A stretch of 37,239 nt of DNA from Bacteroidota bacterium (GTDB taxonomy: Bacteria; Bacteroidota; Ignavibacteria; UBA10030; BY39). The stretch covers positions 1 to 37,239 of the forward strand of contig JAHJRJ010000003.1 in the NCBI GenBank assembly GCA_018830765.1, written 5' to 3'. The notes under the pieces are model-generated. The model made no database searches and was not told the DNA's origin. It was given only the letters and a program-made list of their open reading frames with translations. The translations under genes were made by a program, and so were the position numbers. Below, in pieces: positions 1 through 7,061 of the stretch. Positions within the stretch are counted from its first letter, which is position 1; every line of letters begins with the position of its first letter.

Positions 1-111
1 CATTCAAAAATCAATTTGCAAAATCAGAGAGTTAACAGTGAACTTCAAATTCTTAAATATCTAAACGGAAATATTATTAAAATCGGAGAAGTAAGCGTTA
101 GCGGTAATTAA
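1..111 (+). CDS. C-terminal fragment of an unidentified protein
   Basis: An open frame runs from the first base of the window to a TAA at 109-111 and encodes the last 36 residues of a protein that starts upstream. The fragment is rich in Asn, Ile, Lys and Val and ends VSVSGN; it has no motif I recognise. It lies 24 bases before the radC start in the same direction. That it is a real gene end is an inference from the open frame and the tight spacing to radC. Confidence 0.4.
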   Translation, partial: HSKINLQNQRVNSELQILKYLNGNIIKIGEVSVSGN

Positions 112-135
112 TCCTAAAATATCAAAGGAGTTTAC

Positions 136-861
136 ATGAATGCTCAGAATTCAGTGAAGAAGGTGGGGGAACCTTCGCAGTACCACAGTAAGATTACCGA
201 ATGGCCTGAGGCGGAAAGGCCGAGAGAAAAATTGTTGAAGTACGGCGCTCAAGCGCTTACCGATGCAGAATTGATTGCGATATTAATCAGGTCTGGAACC
301 GGGAAAATAACTGCGGTGGATATTGCAAAAACTATGTTGAAAGATTATGATACCATTGGCAGGTTGGTAACACGATCGGTTGCCGATATTAAAAAATATA
401 AAGGTATCGGAAATACAAAAGCCGTAACATTAGCGGCGGCTTTTGAAATCGGAAGACGGGCGGCTATCTCAAGCGCCGAAAAGAAATATAAAATAACATC
501 ACCCACTGACGTTGCAAACAGATTTATTCCGCTGATGCGTGATTTAAGGCAGGAAGTATTTAAGACTTTATTGCTCGACAGCTCAAATAATTTATTGAAA
601 GAAGTTGAAATAACGAGAGGAACGTTGAATTCTTCACTGGTGCATCCACGCGAGGTGTTTAATGCGGCGATAATAGAGCCGGCTGCAGCAATTATACTGT
701 TACATAACCATCCTTCAGGTAATCCAGAACCGAGTTCCGAGGATATTCAGATAACCCGGCAATTGGTCGAAGCCAGCAAAATTATAGGAATTCCGATACA
801 CGATCATATAATTTTAGCAGGAAATTCGTTCACAAGTTTCGCAGAAAAGGGAATTTTATAG
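136..861 (+). CDS. radC: RadC/UPF0758 family JAB-domain protein
   Basis: This 241-residue protein has the usual RadC length. The N-terminal part carries the UPF0758 helix-hairpin-helix region (PREKLLKYGAQALTDAELIA, then GIGNTK near residues 96-101). The C-terminal half is the JAB/MPN metal-binding domain with the signature HNHPSGNPEPS followed by an Asp. The family was once linked to DNA repair, but its biochemical role is unsettled; the JAB fold suggests a metal-dependent hydrolase. The start is supported by AAAGGAG placed just before the ATG. The next gene has its own strong promoter, so radC probably ends the upstream unit. Confidence 0.93.
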   Translation: MNAQNSVKKVGEPSQYHSKITEWPEAERPREKLLKYGAQALTDAELIAILIRSGTGKITAVDIAKTMLKDYDTIGRLVTRSVADIKKYKGIGNTKAVTLAAAFEIGRRAAISSAEKKYKITSPTDVANRFIPLMRDLRQEVFKTLLLDSSNNLLKEVEITRGTLNSSLVHPREVFNAAIIEPAAAIILLHNHPSGNPEPSSEDIQITRQLVEASKIIGIPIHDHIILAGNSFTSFAEKGIL

Positions 862-898
862 TTATTCTAATAAATTTTTAAAATATCTCAAAAAATAC

Positions 899-927
899 TT
901 GACAAATACATTTTAATTTGCTATAAT
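899..927 (+). promoter_or_regulatory. Consensus sigma70-type promoter for the lipoprotein/LysM pair
   Basis: A perfect -35 hexamer TTGACA (899-904) and a perfect -10 hexamer TATAAT (922-927) are separated by exactly 17 bases. Transcription would start near 934, giving a leader of about 60 bases before the ATG at 993. This is the best housekeeping promoter in the window and suggests strong constitutive expression of the two envelope genes downstream. Confidence 0.8.
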
Positions 928-992
928 AGAACACGAAAGTACAAAATCTAACGAATAAACTCGTATAATGAATAACCAAAATAGGAGGTATC

Positions 993-1262
993 ATGTTAAA
1001 ACTGAACAGTAGAATCATCACGATGGTTGCAGTTGTTGCTTTTTCAGCTTCTCTATTTTTTATGGGATGCACAAGCAGACCTTCGGAAGACGAACTCCGG
1101 CAGCTAAACGATTTAAAAGCAGAAGTTGCATCATTGGAGAAACAAATTGCTGACAAAGAAAAAGAGAAGGCAAATTTAGAGAATGAGGTGGCCGAAAAAA
1201 ATGCCAAGCTTCAACAGTGTCAAAGCGACATGGACGCTGTTAAGAAAGCATTAGGTCAATAA
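993..1262 (+). CDS. Small coiled-coil lipoprotein
   Basis: This 89-residue protein starts with a basic, hydrophobic signal peptide ending in a lipobox-like FFMGC, so Cys26 would be lipidated after cleavage. The mature part is almost entirely charged heptad-type coiled coil (LNDLKAEVASLEKQIADKEK and onward), resembling a short Lpp-like or Pal-associated coiled-coil lipoprotein. AGGAGG sits a few bases before the ATG. It lies 45 bases before the LysM coiled-coil gene and behind a consensus promoter, so it is probably an abundant envelope protein, perhaps linking membrane and peptidoglycan. I do not recognise a named family. Confidence 0.8.
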   Translation: MLKLNSRIITMVAVVAFSASLFFMGCTSRPSEDELRQLNDLKAEVASLEKQIADKEKEKANLENEVAEKNAKLQQCQSDMDAVKKALGQ

Positions 1263-1307
1263 CCATTAATCTCAACAAAAATCTAAATTGAAAAAGGAGA
1301 TACTGCA

Positions 1308-2057
1308 ATGAAATCAAAATTATTAATGATATTAATCGTAGCAATATTACTCGTGATTGATATGCCGAGTGTATTAGCTCAAGAGATGACTAAAGAACAA
1401 TGGCAGCAAGAAATGAGTCAATTTACTGCTAAGCGAAACGACTTAAAATCAAAATTAGATAAGTTAAATGCCGATATTAAGTCTCTACAAGACCAATCCC
1501 AAAAATTAGATGGCGATTTGCAAGCATGCATGGACGAAAAGCTGGAACTGTTAGGTGTAACACAAGCCGAATATGATGCCTTCTTCGAAGAACTTGCTCG
1601 ATACGAAAGTAGAGTCAGCGAATTGATGAAAATGTCGGATGAAGAACTTTTAAAATATCGGCAAGAAGTCGAAAATATGAATAAGAGAGTTGCGGAAATG
1701 GCAAAGCATAAAATCGCAATGGTTCCACGCCAGGGGGATAGAATAAAGAGATTGCAGGAAAATATTGCAAGCCTTATGCTCACCTTAGGAAAATCAAAAA
1801 CATACACGGTCGGTACGTGGGCAAAAGATCGCGACTGTTTGTGGAACATCGCAAAGAAGAAAGATATCTACAACAACGCTTGGTTATGGCCTAAAATCTG
1901 GCAAGGCAATCGCGATAAGATAAAGAACCCCGACGTTATTAAACCAAAGTGGGTTTTGAAAATACCACATGGCACAGAGTTAACAAAGGAAGAGAAGTCG
2001 GCTGCTAATTCATACTACAAAAAGAAAGCAGCACCACCGGCAGCTCCGGGTCAATAA
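1308..2057 (+). CDS. Secreted coiled-coil protein with C-terminal LysM domain
   Basis: The 249-residue product has a signal peptide of about 24 residues ending VLAQ. A long charged coiled-coil region follows (roughly residues 30-160). A C-terminal LysM module starts at YTVGTWAKDRDCLWNIAKKK and runs to VIKPKWVLKIP, the pattern of peptidoglycan-binding LysM repeats. The tail is rich in Lys, Ala and Pro. The start has AAAGGAG upstream. It shares a promoter with the preceding coiled-coil lipoprotein and is followed by a strong terminator, so the two form a bicistronic envelope unit, probably periplasmic and bound to cell wall. Confidence 0.85.
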   Translation: MKSKLLMILIVAILLVIDMPSVLAQEMTKEQWQQEMSQFTAKRNDLKSKLDKLNADIKSLQDQSQKLDGDLQACMDEKLELLGVTQAEYDAFFEELARYESRVSELMKMSDEELLKYRQEVENMNKRVAEMAKHKIAMVPRQGDRIKRLQENIASLMLTLGKSKTYTVGTWAKDRDCLWNIAKKKDIYNNAWLWPKIWQGNRDKIKNPDVIKPKWVLKIPHGTELTKEEKSAANSYYKKKAAPPAAPGQ

Positions 2058-2111
2058 TTAGAGCGTCATCAAACTTTAAGTTTGAAAATCAGTAAGTTTT
2101 ATATATTAATG

Positions 2112-2148
2112 AAGCCCTTTTCATACAACGGTGAAGAGGGCTTTTTTT
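2112..2148 (+). terminator. Rho-independent terminator after the LysM gene
   Basis: Arms GCCCTTTTCA (2114-2123) and TGAAGAGGGC (2132-2141) form a 10-bp stem with one G-T wobble and an 8-base loop, followed by seven Ts. It ends the lipoprotein/LysM transcript. Confidence 0.85.
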
Positions 2149-2180
2149 ATTAAAAATTAAAAGAAAGGGAACGACGTTCA

Positions 2181-3197
2181 TTGGTTGAAAAAAAAATAAA
2201 AGCTGAAGGTATCGAGATGCTCAGACTTTTAGGTTTGAACGATGCAAACCTTCAGGTAATTGAAAACAGATTCGATGCGAACATCGTTGTTCGCGGAGAC
2301 AGTATAAATATAAAGGGAGATGAAGTACAAGTCGATCAAATAGAAAAAATATTTAAGGAACTCATCTATATACTAAATAAAAATGGGTCGCTTTCTACAA
2401 ACGATGTTGGAACTGTAATAGATTTGGTTCTCGTTAACGGCGAAGCTGCCTTACCTAAAACAATTACGCAACAATTCTCTGAAACAGAGCTCGATTCGGC
2501 GGTTCTGTATACACGAAACGGAATAATTCGCGCACGCACTCCGGGTCAGCGTGAATACGTCCGGCAAATTAGAAAAAACGACATAGTTTTTGCAATCGGT
2601 CCTGCGGGCACGGGTAAAACTTATCTTGCTGTTGCCGCCGCTGTTGCCGCTTTGAAGAACCAAGAGATAATGAAAATAATCCTAGCACGGCCGGCGGTTG
2701 AAGCGGGTGAAAGCTTGGGATTTTTACCCGGCGATTTAAAGGAAAAAGTCGACCCTTACTTGCGACCGCTGTATGATGCACTCGACGACATGATTCCTTC
2801 CGAAAAACTAAAAAGTTACATCGAAAAAAAAGTAATTGAAGTAGTTCCTCTTGCCTATATGCGCGGAAGAACGCTGAACAATGCATTCGTAATACTCGAC
2901 GAAGCTCAAAATGCAACGAGTATGCAGATGAAAATGTTTTTAACGAGGCTCGGTGGAAATTCGAAAGCGATAATAACCGGTGATATTACACAAATTGACC
3001 TTCCCGGTAAAACAATTTCGGGATTGGTTCAGATACAAGAGATACTACGGAGTGTTGACGGAGTGAAGTTCTGTTATTTCGATAGAAACGATGTTGTGCG
3101 CCATAAGTTGGTGAAGGATATTATTGATGCATACGATAAGTACCACACGAACGGGAGGAATGGGACTGAGAATAAACCGGAAGACAGAAGTAAATAA
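2181..3197 (+). CDS. phoH: PhoH-family ATPase (YbeZ/PhoL-like)
   Basis: This 338-residue protein has the full PhoH core. The Walker A motif GPAGTGKT is near residues 140-147. A Walker B-like VILDEAQNAT and the conserved ITGDITQIDLP follow. An N-terminal KH-like region (residues about 10-80) is typical of the YbeZ/PhoL branch, which works in RNA and ribosome metabolism, often beside ybeY; no ybeY is present here. The start is a TTG at 2181 preceded by AAAGGGA at a suitable distance; an internal ATG at 2217 is a weaker alternative that would trim the first helix. It stands as its own unit after a terminator. Confidence 0.92.
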   Translation: MVEKKIKAEGIEMLRLLGLNDANLQVIENRFDANIVVRGDSINIKGDEVQVDQIEKIFKELIYILNKNGSLSTNDVGTVIDLVLVNGEAALPKTITQQFSETELDSAVLYTRNGIIRARTPGQREYVRQIRKNDIVFAIGPAGTGKTYLAVAAAVAALKNQEIMKIILARPAVEAGESLGFLPGDLKEKVDPYLRPLYDALDDMIPSEKLKSYIEKKVIEVVPLAYMRGRTLNNAFVILDEAQNATSMQMKMFLTRLGGNSKAIITGDITQIDLPGKTISGLVQIQEILRSVDGVKFCYFDRNDVVRHKLVKDIIDAYDKYHTNGRNGTENKPEDRSK

Positions 3198-3220
3198 AAT
3201 TATTCGTAGAAGCCGACCCG

Positions 3221-3252
3221 CCTGCCCAATTAACGGGCGAGCTACGGGCAGG
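3221..3252. repeat. GC-rich palindrome downstream of phoH
   Basis: Perfect 7-bp arms CCTGCCC (3221-3227) and GGGCAGG (3246-3252) enclose a loop that contains a second GGGC able to pair in an alternative fold. It is much richer in G+C than its surroundings. There is no T tract, so it looks like a dispersed palindromic repeat more than a terminator, although it may help end the phoH transcript. Confidence 0.6.
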
Positions 3253-3260
3253 TCACCAGA

Positions 3261-3389
3261 TTAGCTTTCAGAGTACTTCTGCATAAAATGCACCAACGGA
3301 ATTCCGAGGTCTTTCTTTGCCATAACTTTATAAAGCATCAAAATTCTTGCTTTGATTCGACAATTGATAAGAAGTTTTTTAGCTTTCAT
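3261..3389 (-). CDS. Possible small basic ORF, unidentified
   Basis: A minus-strand frame from ATG (3387-3389) to TAA (3261-3263) would encode 42 residues, rich in Lys, Ile, Leu and Met (starts MKAKKLLINCRIKARI). It is divergent from hicB and occupies most of the 230-base gap after phoH. I see no clear ribosome binding site and recognise no family. It may be a real small protein, a remnant, or chance. Confidence 0.25.
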   Translation of the reverse strand: MKAKKLLINCRIKARILMLYKVMAKKDLGIPLVHFMQKYSES

Positions 3390-3426
3390 GTGTACAATTT
3401 TATGATAATTAGCTTAAGGTGAGAAA

Positions 3427-3672
3427 ATGTTAACAGCATACATTCAGGCAGCGATGAAGCGGGCGCATTACGAAATCCTTGATGATAATGAAGGATATTA
3501 CGGAGAAATTCCCGGGTTTCAAGGCGTATGGGCAAATGCAGCAACCCTCGAAGAATGCAGACAGGAACTTCAAGAGACGCTCGAAGATTGGATTCTTTTT
3601 GGTGTACGTTTAGGACACACTCTTCCAGTGGTTGAAGGTATAAAATTAGAAATAGTTAAAGAGGCAATATAG
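3427..3672 (+). CDS. hicB: HicB-family antitoxin
   Basis: This 81-residue protein matches the partial RNase H-like HicB fold: GYYGEIPGFQGVWANAATLEECRQE is the classic strand-turn-helix of the family. It lacks a long C-terminal DNA-binding extension, so it is the short HicB type. AAGGTGAG precedes the ATG. The stop codon TAG overlaps the GTG start of the hicA remnant by one base, as in coupled hicBA pairs. Because the downstream toxin is broken, this antitoxin is either a relic or acts on another HicA elsewhere. Confidence 0.85.
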   Translation: MLTAYIQAAMKRAHYEILDDNEGYYGEIPGFQGVWANAATLEECRQELQETLEDWILFGVRLGHTLPVVEGIKLEIVKEAI

Positions 3673-3852
3673 TGCCGGTGTTTGGACCTATATCGAGAAA
3701 AAATCTTATTCGATTTTTACAGCATCTGGGTTTTCAAGGTCCTTTTTCCGGCGGCAAACATGAATTTATGTTGAAAGGATATAGGTAAAAATCTCTTGTT
3801 GAAGATTCTTTGACAAGCAAATATAGATAAAAGTGAATGGGAAAAATTATGA
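3672..3852 (+). pseudogene. hicA: Broken HicA toxin gene
   Basis: The frame from GTG at 3672 encodes 38 residues typical of HicA (VPVFGPISRKNLIRFLQHLG, then GPFSGGKHEFM with the conserved GGKH catalytic histidine region) and stops at TAA 3786-3788. In another frame, starting about 3781, the HicA C-terminus resumes as IGKNLLLKIL, an in-frame TGA (3811-3813) where Arg is usual, then QANIDKSEWEKL, ending at TGA 3850-3852. The usual middle segment (family pattern LRIPNPH...D) is missing. The gene therefore carries an internal deletion with frameshift plus a CGA-to-TGA-type nonsense change and cannot make a full toxin. Confidence 0.85.
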
Positions 3853-3935
3853 GAAGGAGGATGTTATGGTTATAGAGGCTTTATGGTCGAAAATGAAAAG
3901 GGCTGACCAGGAGACTGTAAAATAATTTGTATTAG

Positions 3936-4736
3936 CTAACTTTTGGTTTTTGCTTCCTCCCACAACTTATCCATTTCTTCTAAGGAAGAAGAATGAATGT
4001 CCTTTCCCATATCACTCAATTTTCGTTCGATGTACTGGAATCGCGTGATAAATTTTTCTACAGTATGTCGTAAGGCAATTTCGGGATTTACATTTATGAA
4101 GCGCGAGTAATTGACCATTGCAAATAATAAGTCCCCAAATTCAGATTCAACTTCGGCTTGTTTACCTGATTCAATTGCTCTATGCAACTCGTGCATTTCC
4201 TCATCGACTTTTTTCCATGCCTGTTCTTTTTTCTCCCAATCAAATCCAACTTTCGATGCTTTATCTTGAAGGCGGTGTGCGCGAAGTAATGCAGGTAATT
4301 CTTTTGGAACTCCCTCCATCAGCGAATTTCTTCCTTCCGTAAGTTTAATTTTCTCCCAATTAGAGATCACTTGTTTAGACCCGCTTACTTCTACCTCACC
4401 GAAAACGTGTGGATGCCTCCTAATTAACTTTTCGGTAATTCCGTCGATTACGTCGTTCAAGGTAAATTCATTCGACTGTTCGGCTATGGAAGCATGAAAA
4501 ACTACGTGTAAAAGTATATCGCCTAACTCCTTTTTTAATTCGTCGTTATCGTTATCGTCGATGGCTTCTACAACCTCATATGTTTCTTCGATCAAACTAT
4601 GGCGAATTGATTTATGAGTTTGTTCTCTATCCCACGGGCATTCACGTCTTAATCTATTAACTATATTGACGAATTTTTCAAAATTCGATGCGTATTCTTG
4701 GGTCATAATTTTTTTATAAACATAGTAAAAGGACAT
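3936..4736 (-). CDS. mazG: MazG nucleoside triphosphate pyrophosphohydrolase
   Basis: The protein (266 residues from the upstream ATG, 256 from the second ATG at 4706) is a two-domain MazG. The N-terminal domain shows the CPWDREQTHKSIRHSLIEET block, the metal-binding EETYEVVEAID motif and ELGDILLHVVFH. The C-terminal domain repeats the pattern with EFGDLLFAMVNYSRF. MazG hydrolyses NTPs or dNTPs to monophosphates and clears non-canonical nucleotides. Neither start has a clear Shine-Dalgarno; the second (MTQEYASNFEKFV) fits the family better. It is divergent from the two-component operon, and the upstream ATG lies within a 12-bp inverted repeat. Confidence 0.93.
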   Translation of the reverse strand: MSFYYVYKKIMTQEYASNFEKFVNIVNRLRRECPWDREQTHKSIRHSLIEETYEVVEAIDDNDNDELKKELGDILLHVVFHASIAEQSNEFTLNDVIDGITEKLIRRHPHVFGEVEVSGSKQVISNWEKIKLTEGRNSLMEGVPKELPALLRAHRLQDKASKVGFDWEKKEQAWKKVDEEMHELHRAIESGKQAEVESEFGDLLFAMVNYSRFINVNPEIALRHTVEKFITRFQYIERKLSDMGKDIHSSSLEEMDKLWEEAKTKS

Positions 4737-4763
4737 TAGAAAATCAATTACTTGATTTTCTAA
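4736..4763. promoter_or_regulatory. 12-bp inverted repeat between mazG and the response regulator operon
   Basis: Perfect arms TTAGAAAATCAA (4736-4747) and TTGATTTTCTAA (4752-4763) flank a 4-base centre. The element touches the upstream mazG start and its right arm contains the -35 hexamer TTGATT of the divergent promoter. This position suits an operator; a hairpin in the mazG leader is the alternative. Confidence 0.55.
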
Positions 4764-4780
4764 AGGGGTTTCTCTATATT
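4752..4780 (+). promoter_or_regulatory. Sigma70-type promoter for the two-component operon
   Basis: TTGATT (4752-4757) and TATATT (4775-4780) are spaced by 17 bases, giving a predicted start near 4787 and a short leader before the ATG at 4810. The -35 element lies in the inverted repeat described above, so a repressor bound there would block it. Confidence 0.5.
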
Positions 4781-4809
4781 TTCATAGAAACGTATTTAGA
4801 GAATAATAA

Positions 4810-5190
4810 ATGAACGCAAATAAGCTTCGAAAAATACTACTCGTAGATGACGAAGTCGGGTTTGCGGAAATATTACGCGAACTGCTCGTGATGGACGGTT
4901 ATGAGGTTGTTCTAGTTTATGACGGTCAGGAAGCTATAGAACAACTAAATGTTTTTGTACCGGATTTAATTATAGCCGACGTAATGATGCCGCAGATTGG
5001 GGGGCTTGAACTCTATCACAGGATACGACAAAACCCCACTTTCTCAAAAGTTCCTTTCCTTTTTATCAGCGGTTTTGAAGATAGTCGGATTCTTAAAGAT
5101 ATCCACGACGATGAACTTTTCGGAATTCTCAGTAAACCGATAGGTATAGAACAAATTCAAAAATCGCTGGCAAAAATTTTCCGCGATTAA
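4810..5190 (+). CDS. Single-domain response regulator (CheY-like receiver)
   Basis: This 126-residue protein is a lone receiver domain with no output domain. The acidic pocket is DDE at residues 13-15, the phospho-acceptor is Asp57 in IIADVMMP, the switch Ser/Thr lies in FLFISGF, and the conserved Lys is in LSKPI. It is the first gene of an operon with a membrane histidine kinase (10 bases downstream) and an NtrC-type regulator. With no output domain it may relay phosphate, bind a partner protein, or act as a phosphate sink for the kinase. Confidence 0.92.
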   Translation: MNANKLRKILLVDDEVGFAEILRELLVMDGYEVVLVYDGQEAIEQLNVFVPDLIIADVMMPQIGGLELYHRIRQNPTFSKVPFLFISGFEDSRILKDIHDDELFGILSKPIGIEQIQKSLAKIFRD

Positions 5191-5200
5191 TTATTAAACG

Positions 5201-7054
5201 ATGGAAATACCATTCTACAATAGTCTCCGCTTCAAACTCTCGGCCGGTTACTTCATTTTAGTCGGGATCAGTATTTTTATTACAATTTGGGCTATAATTA
5301 ATTTTAACAGACTCGGCAGCTCGGTTGACAGGATAATACGAGAAAATTATTTAAGTGTCGTTGCTGCTGAAAATATGGCTCGTTCACTTGAAGTAGAAGA
5401 TAATGCGCTAACTGCACTAATTACTTACCAGACTAAAAAAGACTTGGACATCTATAATCAAACTAAATTAGAATTTTTCCAGTGGCACCAAAAGGCACTC
5501 GATCGCGTTGTAAAAGAACAGCAGCGAACTTTGTTGGATACGATCCGGCTTCAACACAGAATATACTCAGAGTTAGGCGACACGCTGCTGATGTTTATAT
5601 TCGATCCGCAACTTAATCAAATTGCTAGGACGTATCACTTTAACGAAATTCGTCCCGTTAACCAAAATCTAAAACAATATTGTTTTCGATTGATAGATTT
5701 TAACCAGCAAGAGATGTTTGAATTAGACAAACGTGCAAGGCAAATATCGAGCGAGGCAAGCTACGCGGTTTTGATAGCGTCACTTATCGCTGTGGCGCTG
5801 AGCATTATCGCCAGTGTCCAATTTACACGCTCGTTTGTAGAGCCTGCCGAACGTCTCACGGAAACTGTGCGAAAAATTGGGTTAGGACGGCTCGACCTTA
5901 AAACCGATATTATTTCGAACGATGAATTCGGCGAGTTAAGTCGTGAATTCAACAAGATGACTGAAAGGTTGAGAAAATTCGAAGCATTGAACGTAGAGAA
6001 ATTGTTAGAAGAAAAACAAAAGTCAGAAACGATAGTTCATAATATTTCCGATGCAATCGTGGTTTCCGACAAGAACAACAAAGTTATTTTAATAAACGAT
6101 GCCGCCCGCCGACTCTTTAAAATCAAAACTCCGAATGTTGAAGGATTCGACATCCGCTCGATAATAAAGGACGAACGTGTTATAGATATACTTTTAAATC
6201 CGCGGACCGAAAAATATTTGCAACAGCCGTTCTTGCTCTTCCAAGCGGATAATCAACCCGTGTATATACGACCTCGAATATCCGAAATACCGCTCACTGG
6301 GAACGAGACTTTAGGAACTGTTTTAATTCTGCAAGATGTTACGCAATTTAAACAATTGGATAGAATGAAATCGGAATTCATGGCAACAGTCTCTCACGAA
6401 TTCAGAACGCCTTTAACTTCAATCAACATGAGTATTGATTTATTGAATCAAGGTATACTTGGCAGTATGAATAAAGATCAGCAGGACTTGCTGCAATCAG
6501 CGAAGCAAGATGCGGATAGATTAACAAAATTGGTTCGCGAATTATTGGAATTATCAAAACTCGAATCAGGAAAATTACAATTACGAAACGAACCCGTATC
6601 TCTCAATCAAGTCATAACAGATACTGTAAAACATATCCAATTACCGTTTAAAGAAAAATCTGTCGAGTTAAAGTTGAAACTTGCCGGAGACCTTCCCAAC
6701 GTCAACGCCGACTCTCAACAATTAGGTTGGGTAGTTAGTAATTTGGTTACGAATGCTCTTCGTTACACTCCCAAAGGTGGGACGGTTGAAGTAATCACTT
6801 CAAAAGAAGACAGCTACATAATTGTTAAAGTGAAAGATAGCGGGAGGGGAATTCCATGTGAGTTTTTAAATCAGATTTTCGATAAATTTACTCAAGTAAA
6901 ACAAGTCTCGGAAAGTACACCAGGCAGCGTAGGATTGGGACTTGCGATTGCAAAAGAAGTCGTAGAGATGTACGGCGGAAGAATTTGGGCTGAAAGCGAA
7001 ATAGACGAGGGAAGCACATTTATATTTACAATTCCTATAGAAACCAAAATATAA
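5201..7054 (+). CDS. Membrane sensor histidine kinase (HAMP-PAS-HisKA-HATPase)
   Basis: The 617-residue kinase has an N-terminal membrane segment (about 10-30), a roughly 155-residue periplasmic helical sensor region, a second membrane segment (about 187-207), a HAMP domain, then a PAS domain (about 275-385). The HisKA H box is SHEFRTPLTS with His399. The HATPase N box is NLVTNALRYTPKGG and the G boxes are KDSGRGIP and GLGLAIAKEVV. The H-box region (LDRMKSEFMATVSHEFRTPL) resembles KinB, the kinase paired with the NtrC-type AlgB in pseudomonads. It lies between a lone receiver and a sigma54 activator 7 bases downstream, which is its likely target. The ligand is unknown. Confidence 0.93.
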   Translation: MEIPFYNSLRFKLSAGYFILVGISIFITIWAIINFNRLGSSVDRIIRENYLSVVAAENMARSLEVEDNALTALITYQTKKDLDIYNQTKLEFFQWHQKALDRVVKEQQRTLLDTIRLQHRIYSELGDTLLMFIFDPQLNQIARTYHFNEIRPVNQNLKQYCFRLIDFNQQEMFELDKRARQISSEASYAVLIASLIAVALSIIASVQFTRSFVEPAERLTETVRKIGLGRLDLKTDIISNDEFGELSREFNKMTERLRKFEALNVEKLLEEKQKSETIVHNISDAIVVSDKNNKVILINDAARRLFKIKTPNVEGFDIRSIIKDERVIDILLNPRTEKYLQQPFLLFQADNQPVYIRPRISEIPLTGNETLGTVLILQDVTQFKQLDRMKSEFMATVSHEFRTPLTSINMSIDLLNQGILGSMNKDQQDLLQSAKQDADRLTKLVRELLELSKLESGKLQLRNEPVSLNQVITDTVKHIQLPFKEKSVELKLKLAGDLPNVNADSQQLGWVVSNLVTNALRYTPKGGTVEVITSKEDSYIIVKVKDSGRGIPCEFLNQIFDKFTQVKQVSESTPGSVGLGLAIAKEVVEMYGGRIWAESEIDEGSTFIFTIPIETKI

Positions 7055-7061
7055 AAATACA

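Noticed and set aside
2217..3197. ATG start for PhoH
   Set aside because: It would remove the first helix of the N-terminal domain; TTG at 2181 has a suitable ribosome site.
3866..3925. 19-codon ORF after hicA with GGAGG upstream
   Set aside because: Too short and without any recognisable feature; the ribosome-like site may be chance or a truncated gene start.
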